A stretch of 64,000 nucleotides of DNA from positions 1-64,000 of the forward strand of contig CAZCZO010000008.1 of assembly GCA_964503275.1 (NCBI GenBank), written 5' to 3'. A model generated the notes under the pieces. That model ran no database searches. It was not told where the DNA came from and worked only from the letters and a program-made list of their open reading frames with translations. Position numbers and translations under genes: made by a program. Below, piece after piece: positions 25,111 to 31,833 of the stretch (position 1 is its first letter; each line of letters opens with the position of its first letter). The stretch is from DASRAP01 sp964503275 (GTDB taxonomy: Bacteria; Gemmatimonadota; Gemmatimonadetes; Gemmatimonadales; Gemmatimonadaceae).

Positions 25111-25419
25111 TCAGAGGTCGTCGAGGCGCGACTGGAGATCCTCGACCATCCCCGGATGGCCGTAGCGGTCGGCCGCCGCGATCCCGCGCCGCAGCGCATC
25201 CCGGGCGTCGTCGAGCCGACCGAGCTGGATCAACGCGTCGGCGTAGCGCCCCCAGCCGTTCCCTTCGTCGTCGTACTGCCTGAGGTATTCCGCGTAGTGC
25301 GCGGCGGCATCGTCGAACTGCCCCGCCTTGCTCAGCTCATTCGCGAGTCCGAACCGGGCGATGGCGTTGGTGGGCGACTTGTCGAGCAACGCGCGGAGGG
25401 CGCTGAGCCGGTCGGTCAT
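25111..25419 (-). CDS. Small TPR protein
   Basis: The 102-residue protein consists of about two and a half TPR units: ARFGLANELSKAGQFDDAAAH, then WGRYADALIQLGRLDDARDAL. It is probably cytoplasmic, with no signal. The ATG at 25417-25419 overlaps the upstream hydrolase stop as ATGA, so the two are coupled. It converges with the kinase pair. It could be an adaptor, but nothing in the sequence names a partner. Confidence 0.82.
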   Translation of the reverse strand: MTDRLSALRALLDKSPTNAIARFGLANELSKAGQFDDAAAHYAEYLRQYDDEGNGWGRYADALIQLGRLDDARDALRRGIAAADRYGHPGMVEDLQSRLDDL

Positions 25420-26186
25420 GCGCTGAGCCACTGGGTGAGAGGGGGCGCGAGATGCAGCGGGAACTCGTGCGGCAGCGCGTGACTGCCGTGCGGCAGCCGC
25501 ACGCAGGGCGCGGCGATGCGCTTCGCGAAGGCCTCGGCGAGTGCGACCGGCACGACCGGATCGACCTCACCGACGATCACGACCGGCCGCGGCAGGGCGC
25601 TGGTCGGCACCGTGAGGGGGTCGCCGAAGGTACGCGCGTGCTCGGTCCACCGTGCCGCGCCGGTGCGGACGAGTGCCGACGCCGCCCGTGCCCCGCGCAG
25701 CGGGTCGGCCCAAGCGTCGGCCAGCGCACGACTCAGCGCCGCATGCGCGAGCGGCGCCGGCAGCACGCGCCCGAGCCGCGCCGCCGTGTCGCCGATGAAA
25801 CGGCCGTCCGTGATGGGGGCGATGAACGCGACGCGGTCGATGCACTCGGGGTACTGCGCCAACATCGCGAGGACGATCGCGGCGCCGGTGCCGTGCGTGG
25901 CGATGGCGATGCGCTCGATGCCGAACTGCTGCAGCAGGGCACAGAGGATCGTCGCATGCGCGGCGGGCGAGCGCTGGGTGGCACTCGGTGGATCGCTGCG
26001 ACCGCAACCCAAGGGGTCCACGACCACGGTGCGGTGCCCGGCGGGCAGCGACCGGAGCAGCGGCTCCCAGATGGCGGCGCCGAACGGCGGCCCGGCGAGC
26101 AACAGCAGCGGGACGCCCTCACCGCGGGTGCCCGCCGCGTAGTAGTAGAGGCGCTGTCCGTGGAGGTCGACGAATTCGCCGCGCAT
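25416..26186 (-). CDS. Alpha/beta-hydrolase fold protein lacking the nucleophile serine
   Basis: The 256-residue protein has a typical alpha/beta-hydrolase outline: PLLLLAGPPFG (oxyanion loop), VDPLGCGRSDPP, the acid region VGEVDPVVPV and the histidine region LPHGSHALPHEF. At the nucleophile elbow, where GxSxG is expected, the sequence is ATHGTGAA. The serine position is glycine, encoded by GGC, so it cannot act as a serine hydrolase by the normal mechanism. It may be a binding or scaffolding homologue. The start is supported by TAAGTT exactly six bases upstream. Confidence 0.85.
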   Translation of the reverse strand: MRGEFVDLHGQRLYYYAAGTRGEGVPLLLLAGPPFGAAIWEPLLRSLPAGHRTVVVDPLGCGRSDPPSATQRSPAAHATILCALLQQFGIERIAIATHGTGAAIVLAMLAQYPECIDRVAFIAPITDGRFIGDTAARLGRVLPAPLAHAALSRALADAWADPLRGARAASALVRTGAARWTEHARTFGDPLTVPTSALPRPVVIVGEVDPVVPVALAEAFAKRIAAPCVRLPHGSHALPHEFPLHLAPPLTQWLSA

Positions 26187-26192
26187 CCCCGG

Positions 26193-26198
26193 AACTTA
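26193..26198 (-). promoter_or_regulatory. TAAGTT -10-like element, leaderless start
   Basis: On the minus strand TAAGTT is followed by six bases (ccgggg) and the ATG of the hydrolase gene. This is the same spacing as at nadE and six other genes. Confidence 0.5.
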
Positions 26199-26228
26199 CT
26201 GGGCGGCGGGCGCCCGCGTGGAACGCGA

Positions 26229-26262
26229 ACGGGCGCGCCGACCCGGAGGTCAGCGCGCCCGT
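26229..26262 (-). terminator. Strong hairpin after the Spy-like gene
   Basis: Arms acgggcgcgc (26229-26238) and gcgcgcccgt (26253-26262) pair over ten bases. After one mismatch, gacc and ggtc extend the stem around a four-base loop. There is no T-run. It lies between the Spy-like gene and the hydrolase promoter, so it should separate the two transcripts. Confidence 0.6.
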
Positions 26263-26288
26263 CACGTCACCGGCGAGTCAGCGAGCGA

Positions 26289-26696
26289 TCAGAAGCCGCC
26301 GCGGCCGCGGCCGGTCGGCATGTTCTTCACGTTCTCGTCGAACTTCGCCTTCTGCTCGTCGGTCAGGACGGCACGCAGGTCGGCGCGGAACTTGGCGTTC
26401 ATCTCCTGCATCTGGCCCATCATGGCCTGACGGTCGCCCCCCGCCGCCATCTGCTCACGCATCTTGGCCTGGTCGGCCACCAGCTTCTTCGAGATCGTGT
26501 CGACCTTCGCCTTCTGGGCGTCGTCGAGCGTGATCCCCTGCATGAGGGCGTCCGTCTGGCGCTGGACCGCCACCGCCGGGTCACCCCCGCGTCCGCCCAT
26601 CCCACCGCCGCCACCGCCACCGCCCTGTGCCTCGGCCGCATTGGCGGCCACGAGCAGCGCCAGTGCTGCCACGCCGACCCGGATCATGCTACGCAT
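26289..26696 (-). CDS. Spy/CpxP-like periplasmic LTxxQ-family protein
   Basis: The 135-residue protein has a signal peptide ending near residue 25 (NAAEAQ). A Gly-rich linker follows, then a helical domain with paired motifs: ITLDDAQKAKVD and VLTDEQKAKFDENVK. The second fits the LTxxQ-type motif (LTDEQ) of Spy and CpxP, which are periplasmic chaperones. A Met/Gln-rich middle could bind metal or clients. The start has GAGAGG eight bases upstream. The divergent region upstream has an inverted repeat and CGAAGT direct repeats that may be regulator sites. Confidence 0.82.
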   Translation of the reverse strand: MRSMIRVGVAALALLVAANAAEAQGGGGGGGGMGGRGGDPAVAVQRQTDALMQGITLDDAQKAKVDTISKKLVADQAKMREQMAAGGDRQAMMGQMQEMNAKFRADLRAVLTDEQKAKFDENVKNMPTGRGRGGF

Positions 26697-26730
26697 CGTC
26701 GATGCCTCTCTCAAGAGATTGACTGTTCAC

Positions 26731-26786
26731 GCGACCTCGCGCCCACGCGCGAAGTCGCCGAAGTCTACGAAGCCTCGGCCCGAAGT
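26731..26786. promoter_or_regulatory. Inverted repeat and CGAAGt direct repeats upstream of the Spy-like gene
   Basis: A 12-position stem with one mismatch (gcgac.tcgcgc at 26731-26742 and gcgcga.gtcgc at 26747-26758) overlaps a series of direct repeats CGAAG(T/C). The repeats start at 26750, 26759, 26768 and 26781, three of them with a nine-base period. In the divergent gap before a Spy-like envelope-stress gene this looks like a regulator-binding region. The regulator is unknown. Confidence 0.35.
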
Positions 26787-26805
26787 GTTAATGCCCCGTC
26801 CACGA

Positions 26806-26835
26806 TTGGCGGTCGGTAGGGCCCGGGGTTAGCTT
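26806..26835 (+). promoter_or_regulatory. Promoter of the upstream ORF and polyproline gene
   Basis: TTGGCG (26806-26811), 18 bases, then TAGCTT (26830-26835). Six bases later comes the ATG of a 24-codon open frame, so the transcript is predicted to be leaderless and to be translated first through the small frame. Confidence 0.5.
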
Positions 26836-26841
26836 TACGGG

Positions 26842-26916
26842 ATGGCCTGTGCGCGAGGGGTACTCGCGCGTCATGTCATTGCACCACAAGGACTTACCCC
26901 GCCAGGTTGCTCGTGA
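26842..26916 (+). CDS. 24-residue upstream ORF (possible leader peptide)
   Basis: An ATG placed six bases after TAGCTT opens a 24-codon frame encoding MACARGVLARHVIAPQGLTP and four more residues. Its TGA overlaps the GTG start of the polyproline gene as GTGA. That geometry gives both a clear leaderless start and translational coupling. It may be a regulatory leader peptide or simply a re-initiation device. No recognisable homologue is known to me. Confidence 0.45.
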   Translation: MACARGVLARHVIAPQGLTPPGCS

Positions 26917-28097
26917 CCGACTCCTTTGACGCCGATCTGTCGGAGCTGCCGCCGCTCCCTCCGCCGCCGCCTCCGCCACCTCCACCGCCGCCGCCTCCGC
27001 CGCCGCCGGTGAAATTTCCGCTGGGGTGGCTGTTGGATCACGCGTCGGGACCCATCCGCTACCGCGCCCTGCGCGATGTCGCTGGGCTCACTGAGGCCGC
27101 AGAGCGCATCGCGATGACGGCCTATGGGTGCCCGGATGCGCTGCGGCTCGCGCTCGCGCAGCAGTCCGATGGCACCTGGGATGGCACCATGCTCGCCACG
27201 CCGACCACGGCGCGCGCGACCAGCGACGGCGTGCGCGGCGTGGGCATGGTCACCGCCCTGCGGCGCTTGCTCGAGTACGGCTGGGACAAGGAGTCGCCGC
27301 CGCTCGTGGCGTCGCGTCGCCTGCTGTTCCGTCTGCTGGCCGAGGACGCCGATCCTGCGTTCTTGTTCGAGACGCGCAAGCTCGCCGGCAAGAAGCTCGA
27401 CGAGGATGTCGCGCTCTTCGGCCGGCAGATCCTGCGCGAGGCGGCGGCCGCGACCTTGGCGCAGGCGGGCTACGAACACGACCCGCGCCTGCGCGGTGTG
27501 GCCAAGCGCATCCTCGACCGCACCTTGGAGTTCCTGGAATCGCCACTGGCCGAGAAGCCCTGGGTCCGTGTGGGCAACAAGCAGGTGCTCCCGCCCGAGG
27601 CCTCGCCGCCGTCGATCTACACGCTGCACCTCCTGGCGCATCTGCCGCTGATCCGGACCGAGCATCACACGGCGATGGAGGCCATCTACAAGTGGATCTC
27701 GCAGCCCTGGCCCCGCCAGGCGCCGGTGCAGCAGGTGGGCGATGATCTCATCGACGTGCCGCATCTGGTCCTCGGCGATCCGCTGCCGCATCGCAATGCG
27801 CTCGACGCCGACACCCCGGCCGGTGTCGCGTGGCTCGAACTCATGGCGCGGCTCGGATTCCTCAAGCGCAACGAGCATTGGTCCAAGCTCTTCGAGCGCC
27901 TGCTCGACGACCGTGGGCGCGACGCGGTGTGGCATCCGCACAAGGGGATGGCGACGCCGCGCTCCGAGAACCCGTACGTGTGGCACTGGTTCCCGCTGGA
28001 CACGCTGGCGGCCGATGGGGACGAGCGCTGGACCGATCTGACGTTCCGGCTCGGCCTCATCGCCAAGCTCAGCGGCCGCACGATCGAGCTGGTCTAG
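26913..28097 (+). CDS. Unrecognised protein with a 17-proline tract
   Basis: The 394-residue protein has an acidic N-terminus, then 17 consecutive prolines (residues 16-32), then a mostly helical body. The body has repeated segments such as GPIRYRALRDVAGL and WDGTMLA, resembling prenyltransferase or squalene-cyclase alpha/alpha repeats, but I would not assign that function. No signal peptide or membrane segment is seen. A polyproline run this long should stall ribosomes and depend on EF-P. The GTG at 26913 is chosen for the GTGA overlap with the upstream frame; a TTG two codons earlier is possible. Nine bases separate it from the next gene. Confidence 0.75.
   Translation: MTDSFDADLSELPPLPPPPPPPPPPPPPPPPPVKFPLGWLLDHASGPIRYRALRDVAGLTEAAERIAMTAYGCPDALRLALAQQSDGTWDGTMLATPTTARATSDGVRGVGMVTALRRLLEYGWDKESPPLVASRRLLFRLLAEDADPAFLFETRKLAGKKLDEDVALFGRQILREAAAATLAQAGYEHDPRLRGVAKRILDRTLEFLESPLAEKPWVRVGNKQVLPPEASPPSIYTLHLLAHLPLIRTEHHTAMEAIYKWISQPWPRQAPVQQVGDDLIDVPHLVLGDPLPHRNALDADTPAGVAWLELMARLGFLKRNEHWSKLFERLLDDRGRDAVWHPHKGMATPRSENPYVWHWFPLDTLAADGDERWTDLTFRLGLIAKLSGRTIELV
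26958..27008 (+). repeat. Proline-codon tract (17 codons)
   Basis: Seventeen consecutive CCN codons with mixed third bases (CCT, CCG, CCA). The synonymous variation suggests selection for the protein tract and not a recent triplet expansion. Confidence 0.85.
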
Positions 28098-28106
28098 GAC
28101 CGCACG

Positions 28107-28967
28107 ATGGCGGCGGCGTGGCCGACGCCGGGGACTGGCCTCGAGTCGTCGCTGATCACGGTGCCGGGCGGTGCGCTGGTCCATGTCGTGTCGGCGGGAC
28201 CCGCGTCTGGCGCGCCGGTCCTTTGCGTGCACGGGTGGGGCATCCACAGCTACCTGTGGCGCAAGACGCTGCCCGCGTTGGCGGCGGCGGGCTACCGGGT
28301 GCACGCGATCGACCTGCCGGGCCACGGGCAGTCGTCGCTCCCCGCGGCGGGCGCTCTCACGCTCGACGCGCTGACGTCGCATCTGGTCGCCGTGCTCGAC
28401 GCGCTGGCGATCCCGCGCGTCGCGGTGTTGGCGCAATCGATGGGTGCGCGCGTCGCGCTCGAACTCGCGCGCCGCTGCCCTGACCGCGTGACCTGCCTGG
28501 CGCTCTTCGGTGCCGTGGGGCTCGGGGAGGCCCCCGCGCTGACGCCACTGGCCTCGCGACTCCCGCGTCCGCAGACGCTGCCGACCACCGTGTTCCTGCG
28601 GCGCTGGATGGTGGACATCGCCAAGCGCTTCGCCTACGGGAGCCGGGGCAGCTTCACGGACGACGACGTCGACATCTACTGGCGGGCGGCGCAGCGACCG
28701 GGGGTGATCCCCGCCCTGTGGCAGGCACTGGCCGAGTTCGACTGGCGCGTGCTCGACGCCGCAGTGCTGGGGGGCATCGCCGTCCCGACCCTCGTGATCT
28801 TCGGGACGCGGGACCGCACGGTGCGTCCCGTGGGCGTGGAATCGCGGGTCGCCGCGATGCCGGCGGCGTCACTGCGGTGGGTCCAGGACGCCGGGCACGT
28901 GGTCTGCGAGGAGGCCCCGGACGAGGTGAACCCGCTGTTGGTGGAGTTCCTGCGGGCCGCGCGGTAG
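28107..28967 (+). CDS. Alpha/beta hydrolase
   Basis: The 286-residue protein has VLCVHGWGIHSYLW (oxyanion region), AIDLPGHGQSS, the nucleophile elbow LAQSMGAR with the serine intact (AQSMG), the acid in IFGTRDRTVRP and the histidine in VQDAGHVVCEEAP. It is therefore a canonical catalytic triad, unlike the other hydrolase in the window. The closest general match is the epoxide hydrolase/MhpC-type group, but the substrate is unknown. It is nine bases after the polyproline gene and probably co-transcribed. Confidence 0.88.
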   Translation: MAAAWPTPGTGLESSLITVPGGALVHVVSAGPASGAPVLCVHGWGIHSYLWRKTLPALAAAGYRVHAIDLPGHGQSSLPAAGALTLDALTSHLVAVLDALAIPRVAVLAQSMGARVALELARRCPDRVTCLALFGAVGLGEAPALTPLASRLPRPQTLPTTVFLRRWMVDIAKRFAYGSRGSFTDDDVDIYWRAAQRPGVIPALWQALAEFDWRVLDAAVLGGIAVPTLVIFGTRDRTVRPVGVESRVAAMPAASLRWVQDAGHVVCEEAPDEVNPLLVEFLRAAR

Positions 28968-28970
28968 CTT
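28965..28970 (+). promoter_or_regulatory. TAGCTT element before the DEAD-box helicase
   Basis: TAGCTT overlaps the stop codon of the hydrolase gene and stands five bases before the GTG start. The helicase may therefore have its own leaderless promoter as well as read-through from upstream. Confidence 0.4.
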
Positions 28971-28975
28971 CCCGC

Positions 28976-30241
28976 GTGACGATGCCCGCCAAGAAGAAGT
29001 CGACCGCGACGAAGGCGCCCGCGAAGAAGCCGTCCGCGACGAAGGCACCCGCGACGAAGGCACCCGCGACGAGGGCGGCGATGTCGTCGCCCGCGCCTGA
29101 CGCGGTGCCCACGATCCCGTCGTTCGCGGACCTGGGGTTGATCCCGGAACTCGTGCGCGCGGTGGAGGCCGCTGGGTACACGTCGCCGACGCCGATCCAG
29201 CAGGAGGCGATCCCCATCGTGCTGCGCGGTCGCGACGTGATGGGGCTGGCCCAGACCGGCACCGGCAAGACGGCCGCGTTCACGTTGCCGATGATCCACC
29301 GTCTGCACGGCGGGCCGCGCGGCACCCGCGCGCTGGTGCTGACGCCGACGCGCGAACTCTGCCTGCAGGTCGAGGCCAGTGTGCGCACCTACGGTGCACA
29401 GTCGGCGATCGATGTGGTCGCGATCTTCGGCGGGGTGCCCTATGAGCCGCAGGAGGAGGCCCTGCGCGCCGGGGTCGATGTCATCGTCGCGACGCCGGGC
29501 CGGTTGATCGACCACCTCGAGAAGCAGCATGTCGTGTTCGACGACATCGAGATCCTGGTGCTCGACGAGGCGGACCGGATGCTGGACATGGGCTTCGCGC
29601 CGCAGTTGCAGAAGATCGTCGCGCAGATGCACCCGTTCCGACAGACCCTGCTGTTCAGCGCGACGATGGCACCCGAGATCGAGGCCTTGGCTCGCAAGTA
29701 CCTGCGCCAGCCGATCGTGGTGCAGGTGGGTCGACGCTCGGGGGCGGCGAACACGGTGCAGCACGTGGTATATCCGGTGCCGCACGCGCGGAAGAGTGCG
29801 CTGCTCGTGAAGTTGCTCCGTGATCATGGCGACGGGACGTCGCTGGTGTTCACGCGCACCAAGCACGGCGCGGACCGCGTGGTACGGACCCTGCTCGACG
29901 CGGGGATCGAGGCCACGGCCATGCACGCCGACAAGTCGCAGGCGCAGCGCATCGAGGCGCTCGAGGGCTTCCGCTCAGGTGCGGTGCGCGTCCTGGTGGC
30001 GACCGACATCGCGCAGCGCGGGCTCGATATCTCGGGCATCACGCACGTGTTCAACTACGACGTGCCGCAGCAGGCGGAGGACTACGTGCACCGCATCGGC
30101 CGCACGGGCCGCGCGGCGGCCTCGGGCGATGCGGTGACCTTCATGTCGGCGGACGAGATCGGCATGGTGCGGACCATCGAGCGCGTCCTCGGGACGCCGA
30201 TCCCCCGCGTCTCGGAGCCGGGGTTCGACTTCGGCACCTGA
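28976..30241 (+). CDS. DEAD-box RNA helicase
   Basis: About 421 residues. All DEAD-box motifs are present: the Q motif (SFADLGLIPELV to PTPIQQEAIP), AQTGTGKT, PTRELC, TPGR, VLDEADRMLD, SAT, then in the second RecA domain TDIAQRGLD and HRIGRTGR. The N-terminus is a basic tail of ATKAP repeats, probably RNA-binding. It unwinds or remodels structured RNA, as in ribosome assembly. A GTG at 28976 lies five bases after TAGCTT, and an ATG follows two codons later (28982). The GTG is favoured by the leaderless pattern but either could be used. It converges on a pseudopilin gene. Confidence 0.92.
   Translation: MTMPAKKKSTATKAPAKKPSATKAPATKAPATRAAMSSPAPDAVPTIPSFADLGLIPELVRAVEAAGYTSPTPIQQEAIPIVLRGRDVMGLAQTGTGKTAAFTLPMIHRLHGGPRGTRALVLTPTRELCLQVEASVRTYGAQSAIDVVAIFGGVPYEPQEEALRAGVDVIVATPGRLIDHLEKQHVVFDDIEILVLDEADRMLDMGFAPQLQKIVAQMHPFRQTLLFSATMAPEIEALARKYLRQPIVVQVGRRSGAANTVQHVVYPVPHARKSALLVKLLRDHGDGTSLVFTRTKHGADRVVRTLLDAGIEATAMHADKSQAQRIEALEGFRSGAVRVLVATDIAQRGLDISGITHVFNYDVPQQAEDYVHRIGRTGRAAASGDAVTFMSADEIGMVRTIERVLGTPIPRVSEPGFDFGT
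29006..29080 (+). repeat. Fifteen-base tandem repeats coding for ATKAP
   Basis: Five units of 15 bases; the best match gcgacgaaggcaccc (29036-29050 and 29051-29065), with diverged copies on each side. They encode the basic N-terminal tail of the helicase. Copy number may vary between strains. Confidence 0.75.
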
Positions 30242-30290
30242 GCCGCACGGCGCGGCCACCCGCGGACCCCGCCGCGCGACCGCGGCTCAG
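30238..30290. terminator. Bidirectional palindrome holding both stop codons
   Basis: CTGAGCCGC (30238-30246) and GCGGCTCAG (30282-30290) form a perfect nine-base inverted repeat. The helicase stop TGA lies in the left arm and the pseudopilin stop (TCA on the plus strand) lies in the right arm. It would form a hairpin in both transcripts. Confidence 0.6.
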
Positions 30291-30712
30291 TGCCGCACGC
30301 GACCGAGTCGAGAGACGATCACGGTATCCACCGCCTGCCGTCGCGACAGGATGATCGTCCCGTTCGCGACGCCGCGGCCGAGCCCGGCATGGTCGAAGGT
30401 CATCGCCGGGGTGGAGCTTTGGATGCTCACGCCGAAGCGCGTCGCCAGGTCGTGTTGCACGGCGACGGAGTCGTGCACGAGCAGGCGGAGGCCCGTGGGC
30501 TGGATCTCGACGGTCGCGCGCCCGTAGCGCAGGCCACCGCGTCGCCCGTCGGTGAAGGTCGTCACGATCGCCCGCGTCGCGGCGCGCACGGCGAGCCGGT
30601 CGCCGACCGCGCTGATCGGCGGCACGACCAGGCCGGTCAGCACGGCGAGGATCAGCAAGGCCGTGAGCAGCTCGATGAGCGTGGCCCCGGGGCGCGGCGG
30701 CAGGCGCGACAT
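30287..30712 (-). CDS. GspH/FimT-like pseudopilin
   Basis: The 141-residue protein starts with a class III signal, RPGATLIELLTALLILAVL. Cleavage after Gly9 leaves an N-terminal Ala and Glu at position 5, the hallmark of type IV pilins and type II secretion pseudopilins. The rest is a short beta-rich domain typical of minor pseudopilins. No other secretion or pilus gene is in the window, so this one is an orphan or its partners are elsewhere. Confidence 0.85.
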   Translation of the reverse strand: MSRLPPRPGATLIELLTALLILAVLTGLVVPPISAVGDRLAVRAATRAIVTTFTDGRRGGLRYGRATVEIQPTGLRLLVHDSVAVQHDLATRFGVSIQSSTPAMTFDHAGLGRGVANGTIILSRRQAVDTVIVSRLGRVRH

Positions 30713-30847
30713 GGCGATCGTGGCAGAGGGTGGCCGGTGGGTGGTCCAAGACGCTCACGCATGATAGAGTCCCATCAGCCGCGGTCCGGCATCCGAACGC
30801 CGCGGGCATCATCCATCCATCGTTCCCTGTTCGTGGAGTGCGCAGGA

Positions 30848-31126
30848 ATGCGAATCGATCGGTCGTCTTCGCGCCGCGTGGCGCCGCGCGCGATCCTCGT
30901 AGGTGTCGTCCTGGCGGCGGCATCGTGCACCAACCCGGAGCGCGAGGCGCAGCTGCTGGCCGAGATCTCGGCCATGGGCGATGCACTGAACGACACCCGC
31001 GCGTATGTCGCGGACCTCGAGATGCGGGTCGACTCGCTGGTGCGGGTGGCCGTGCGTCAGGACTCGGCGCTGGTGCGCCTGAGTGAGTTCACCGGGGTGC
31101 AGATCCCGCGGGGCGGGCCGCAGTAG
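30848..31126 (+). CDS. Small coiled-coil lipoprotein
   Basis: The 92-residue protein has a basic N-terminus, a hydrophobic segment and a cysteine near residue 24 (VVLAAASC), a weak lipobox. A predicted coiled coil covers about 30-80 (AQLLAEISAMGDALNDTRAYV). It would be tethered in the periplasm. The stop codon TAG overlaps the GTG start of the next gene by one base. No known family was recognised. Confidence 0.7.
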   Translation: MRIDRSSSRRVAPRAILVGVVLAAASCTNPEREAQLLAEISAMGDALNDTRAYVADLEMRVDSLVRVAVRQDSALVRLSEFTGVQIPRGGPQ

Positions 31127-31815
31127 TGGCGGGCGCAGTGCTGCTCGTGCTGGTCGTCGGCGGGCTGTTCGTGCTCGTCGTCGGGACCGTGTTGTCCGTG
31201 CTCGCGCCGACCGCTGCCGCGCAGCAGCGCTACCTGGCCCTGGGCGATTCGTACACGATCGGCGAGGGCGTGTACGAGTCGGAGCGCTGGCCGGTGCAAC
31301 TCGCGGTCGCGTTGCGCGCGGCCGGCAGCGACGTCGGCACGCCCGAGATCATCGCCAGGACGGGCTGGACCACCGACGAGCTCGATGCCGCGATCACCGC
31401 GCGTGCGCCGCAGGGTCCGTACGACCTGGTCACGCTGCTCATCGGCGTGAACGACCAGTACCGCGGGCGGTCGGTCGACGAGTACCAGGTACGATTCCGG
31501 GCGCTGCTCCAACGCGCGGTCGGCTTTGCCGGCGGCGATGCGTCGCGCGTGATCGTGGTGAGCATTCCGGACTGGGGGGTGACGCCCTTCAACCGCCGCC
31601 GCGACCCTGCTGCGGTGGCCGCCGAGATCGACGCATTCAACGGGGTGAACCGCGCTGAGTCCGAGGCGGCGCAGGTCGCGTGGGTGGATGTCACGGCCGC
31701 CACGCGCGAGGAGCCCGCGGCGGTCGTCGCCGACGGGCTCCATCCCAGCGCGGCGATGTACGCGCGCTGGACCGCGCTCCTGACGCCGCGGGCGCTCGCC
31801 GTCCTGCGCCGCTGA
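31126..31815 (+). CDS. SGNH/GDSL-family hydrolase
   Basis: The 229-residue protein has a hydrophobic N-terminal segment (residues 3-28) that acts as a signal or anchor. The SGNH blocks are ALGDSYTIGEG (nucleophile Ser), GVNDQYR (Asn) and DGLHPS (Asp-x-x-His). It is probably a periplasmic esterase or lysophospholipase, and the substrate is unknown. The GTG start shares one base with the stop of the lipoprotein, so the two are coupled. Confidence 0.9.
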   Translation: MAGAVLLVLVVGGLFVLVVGTVLSVLAPTAAAQQRYLALGDSYTIGEGVYESERWPVQLAVALRAAGSDVGTPEIIARTGWTTDELDAAITARAPQGPYDLVTLLIGVNDQYRGRSVDEYQVRFRALLQRAVGFAGGDASRVIVVSIPDWGVTPFNRRRDPAAVAAEIDAFNGVNRAESEAAQVAWVDVTAATREEPAAVVADGLHPSAAMYARWTALLTPRALAVLRR

Positions 31816-31833
31816 GGGCGCCGCGACTCAGCG
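31810..31833. terminator. Palindrome holding both stop codons of a convergent pair
   Basis: CGCTGAG (31810-31816) and CTCAGCG (31827-31833) pair perfectly around a ten-base loop. The TGA of the GDSL gene and the TCA complement of the amidohydrolase stop are in the arms. Confidence 0.45.

Noticed and set aside
26958..27008. Proline tract as a simple triplet-expansion artefact
   Set aside because: Third codon positions vary (CCT, CCG, CCA), unlike a recent pure triplet repeat.
29006..29080. Tandem repeats as a possible CRISPR array
   Set aside because: Units are 15 bases without spacers and in frame with the helicase N-terminal tail.
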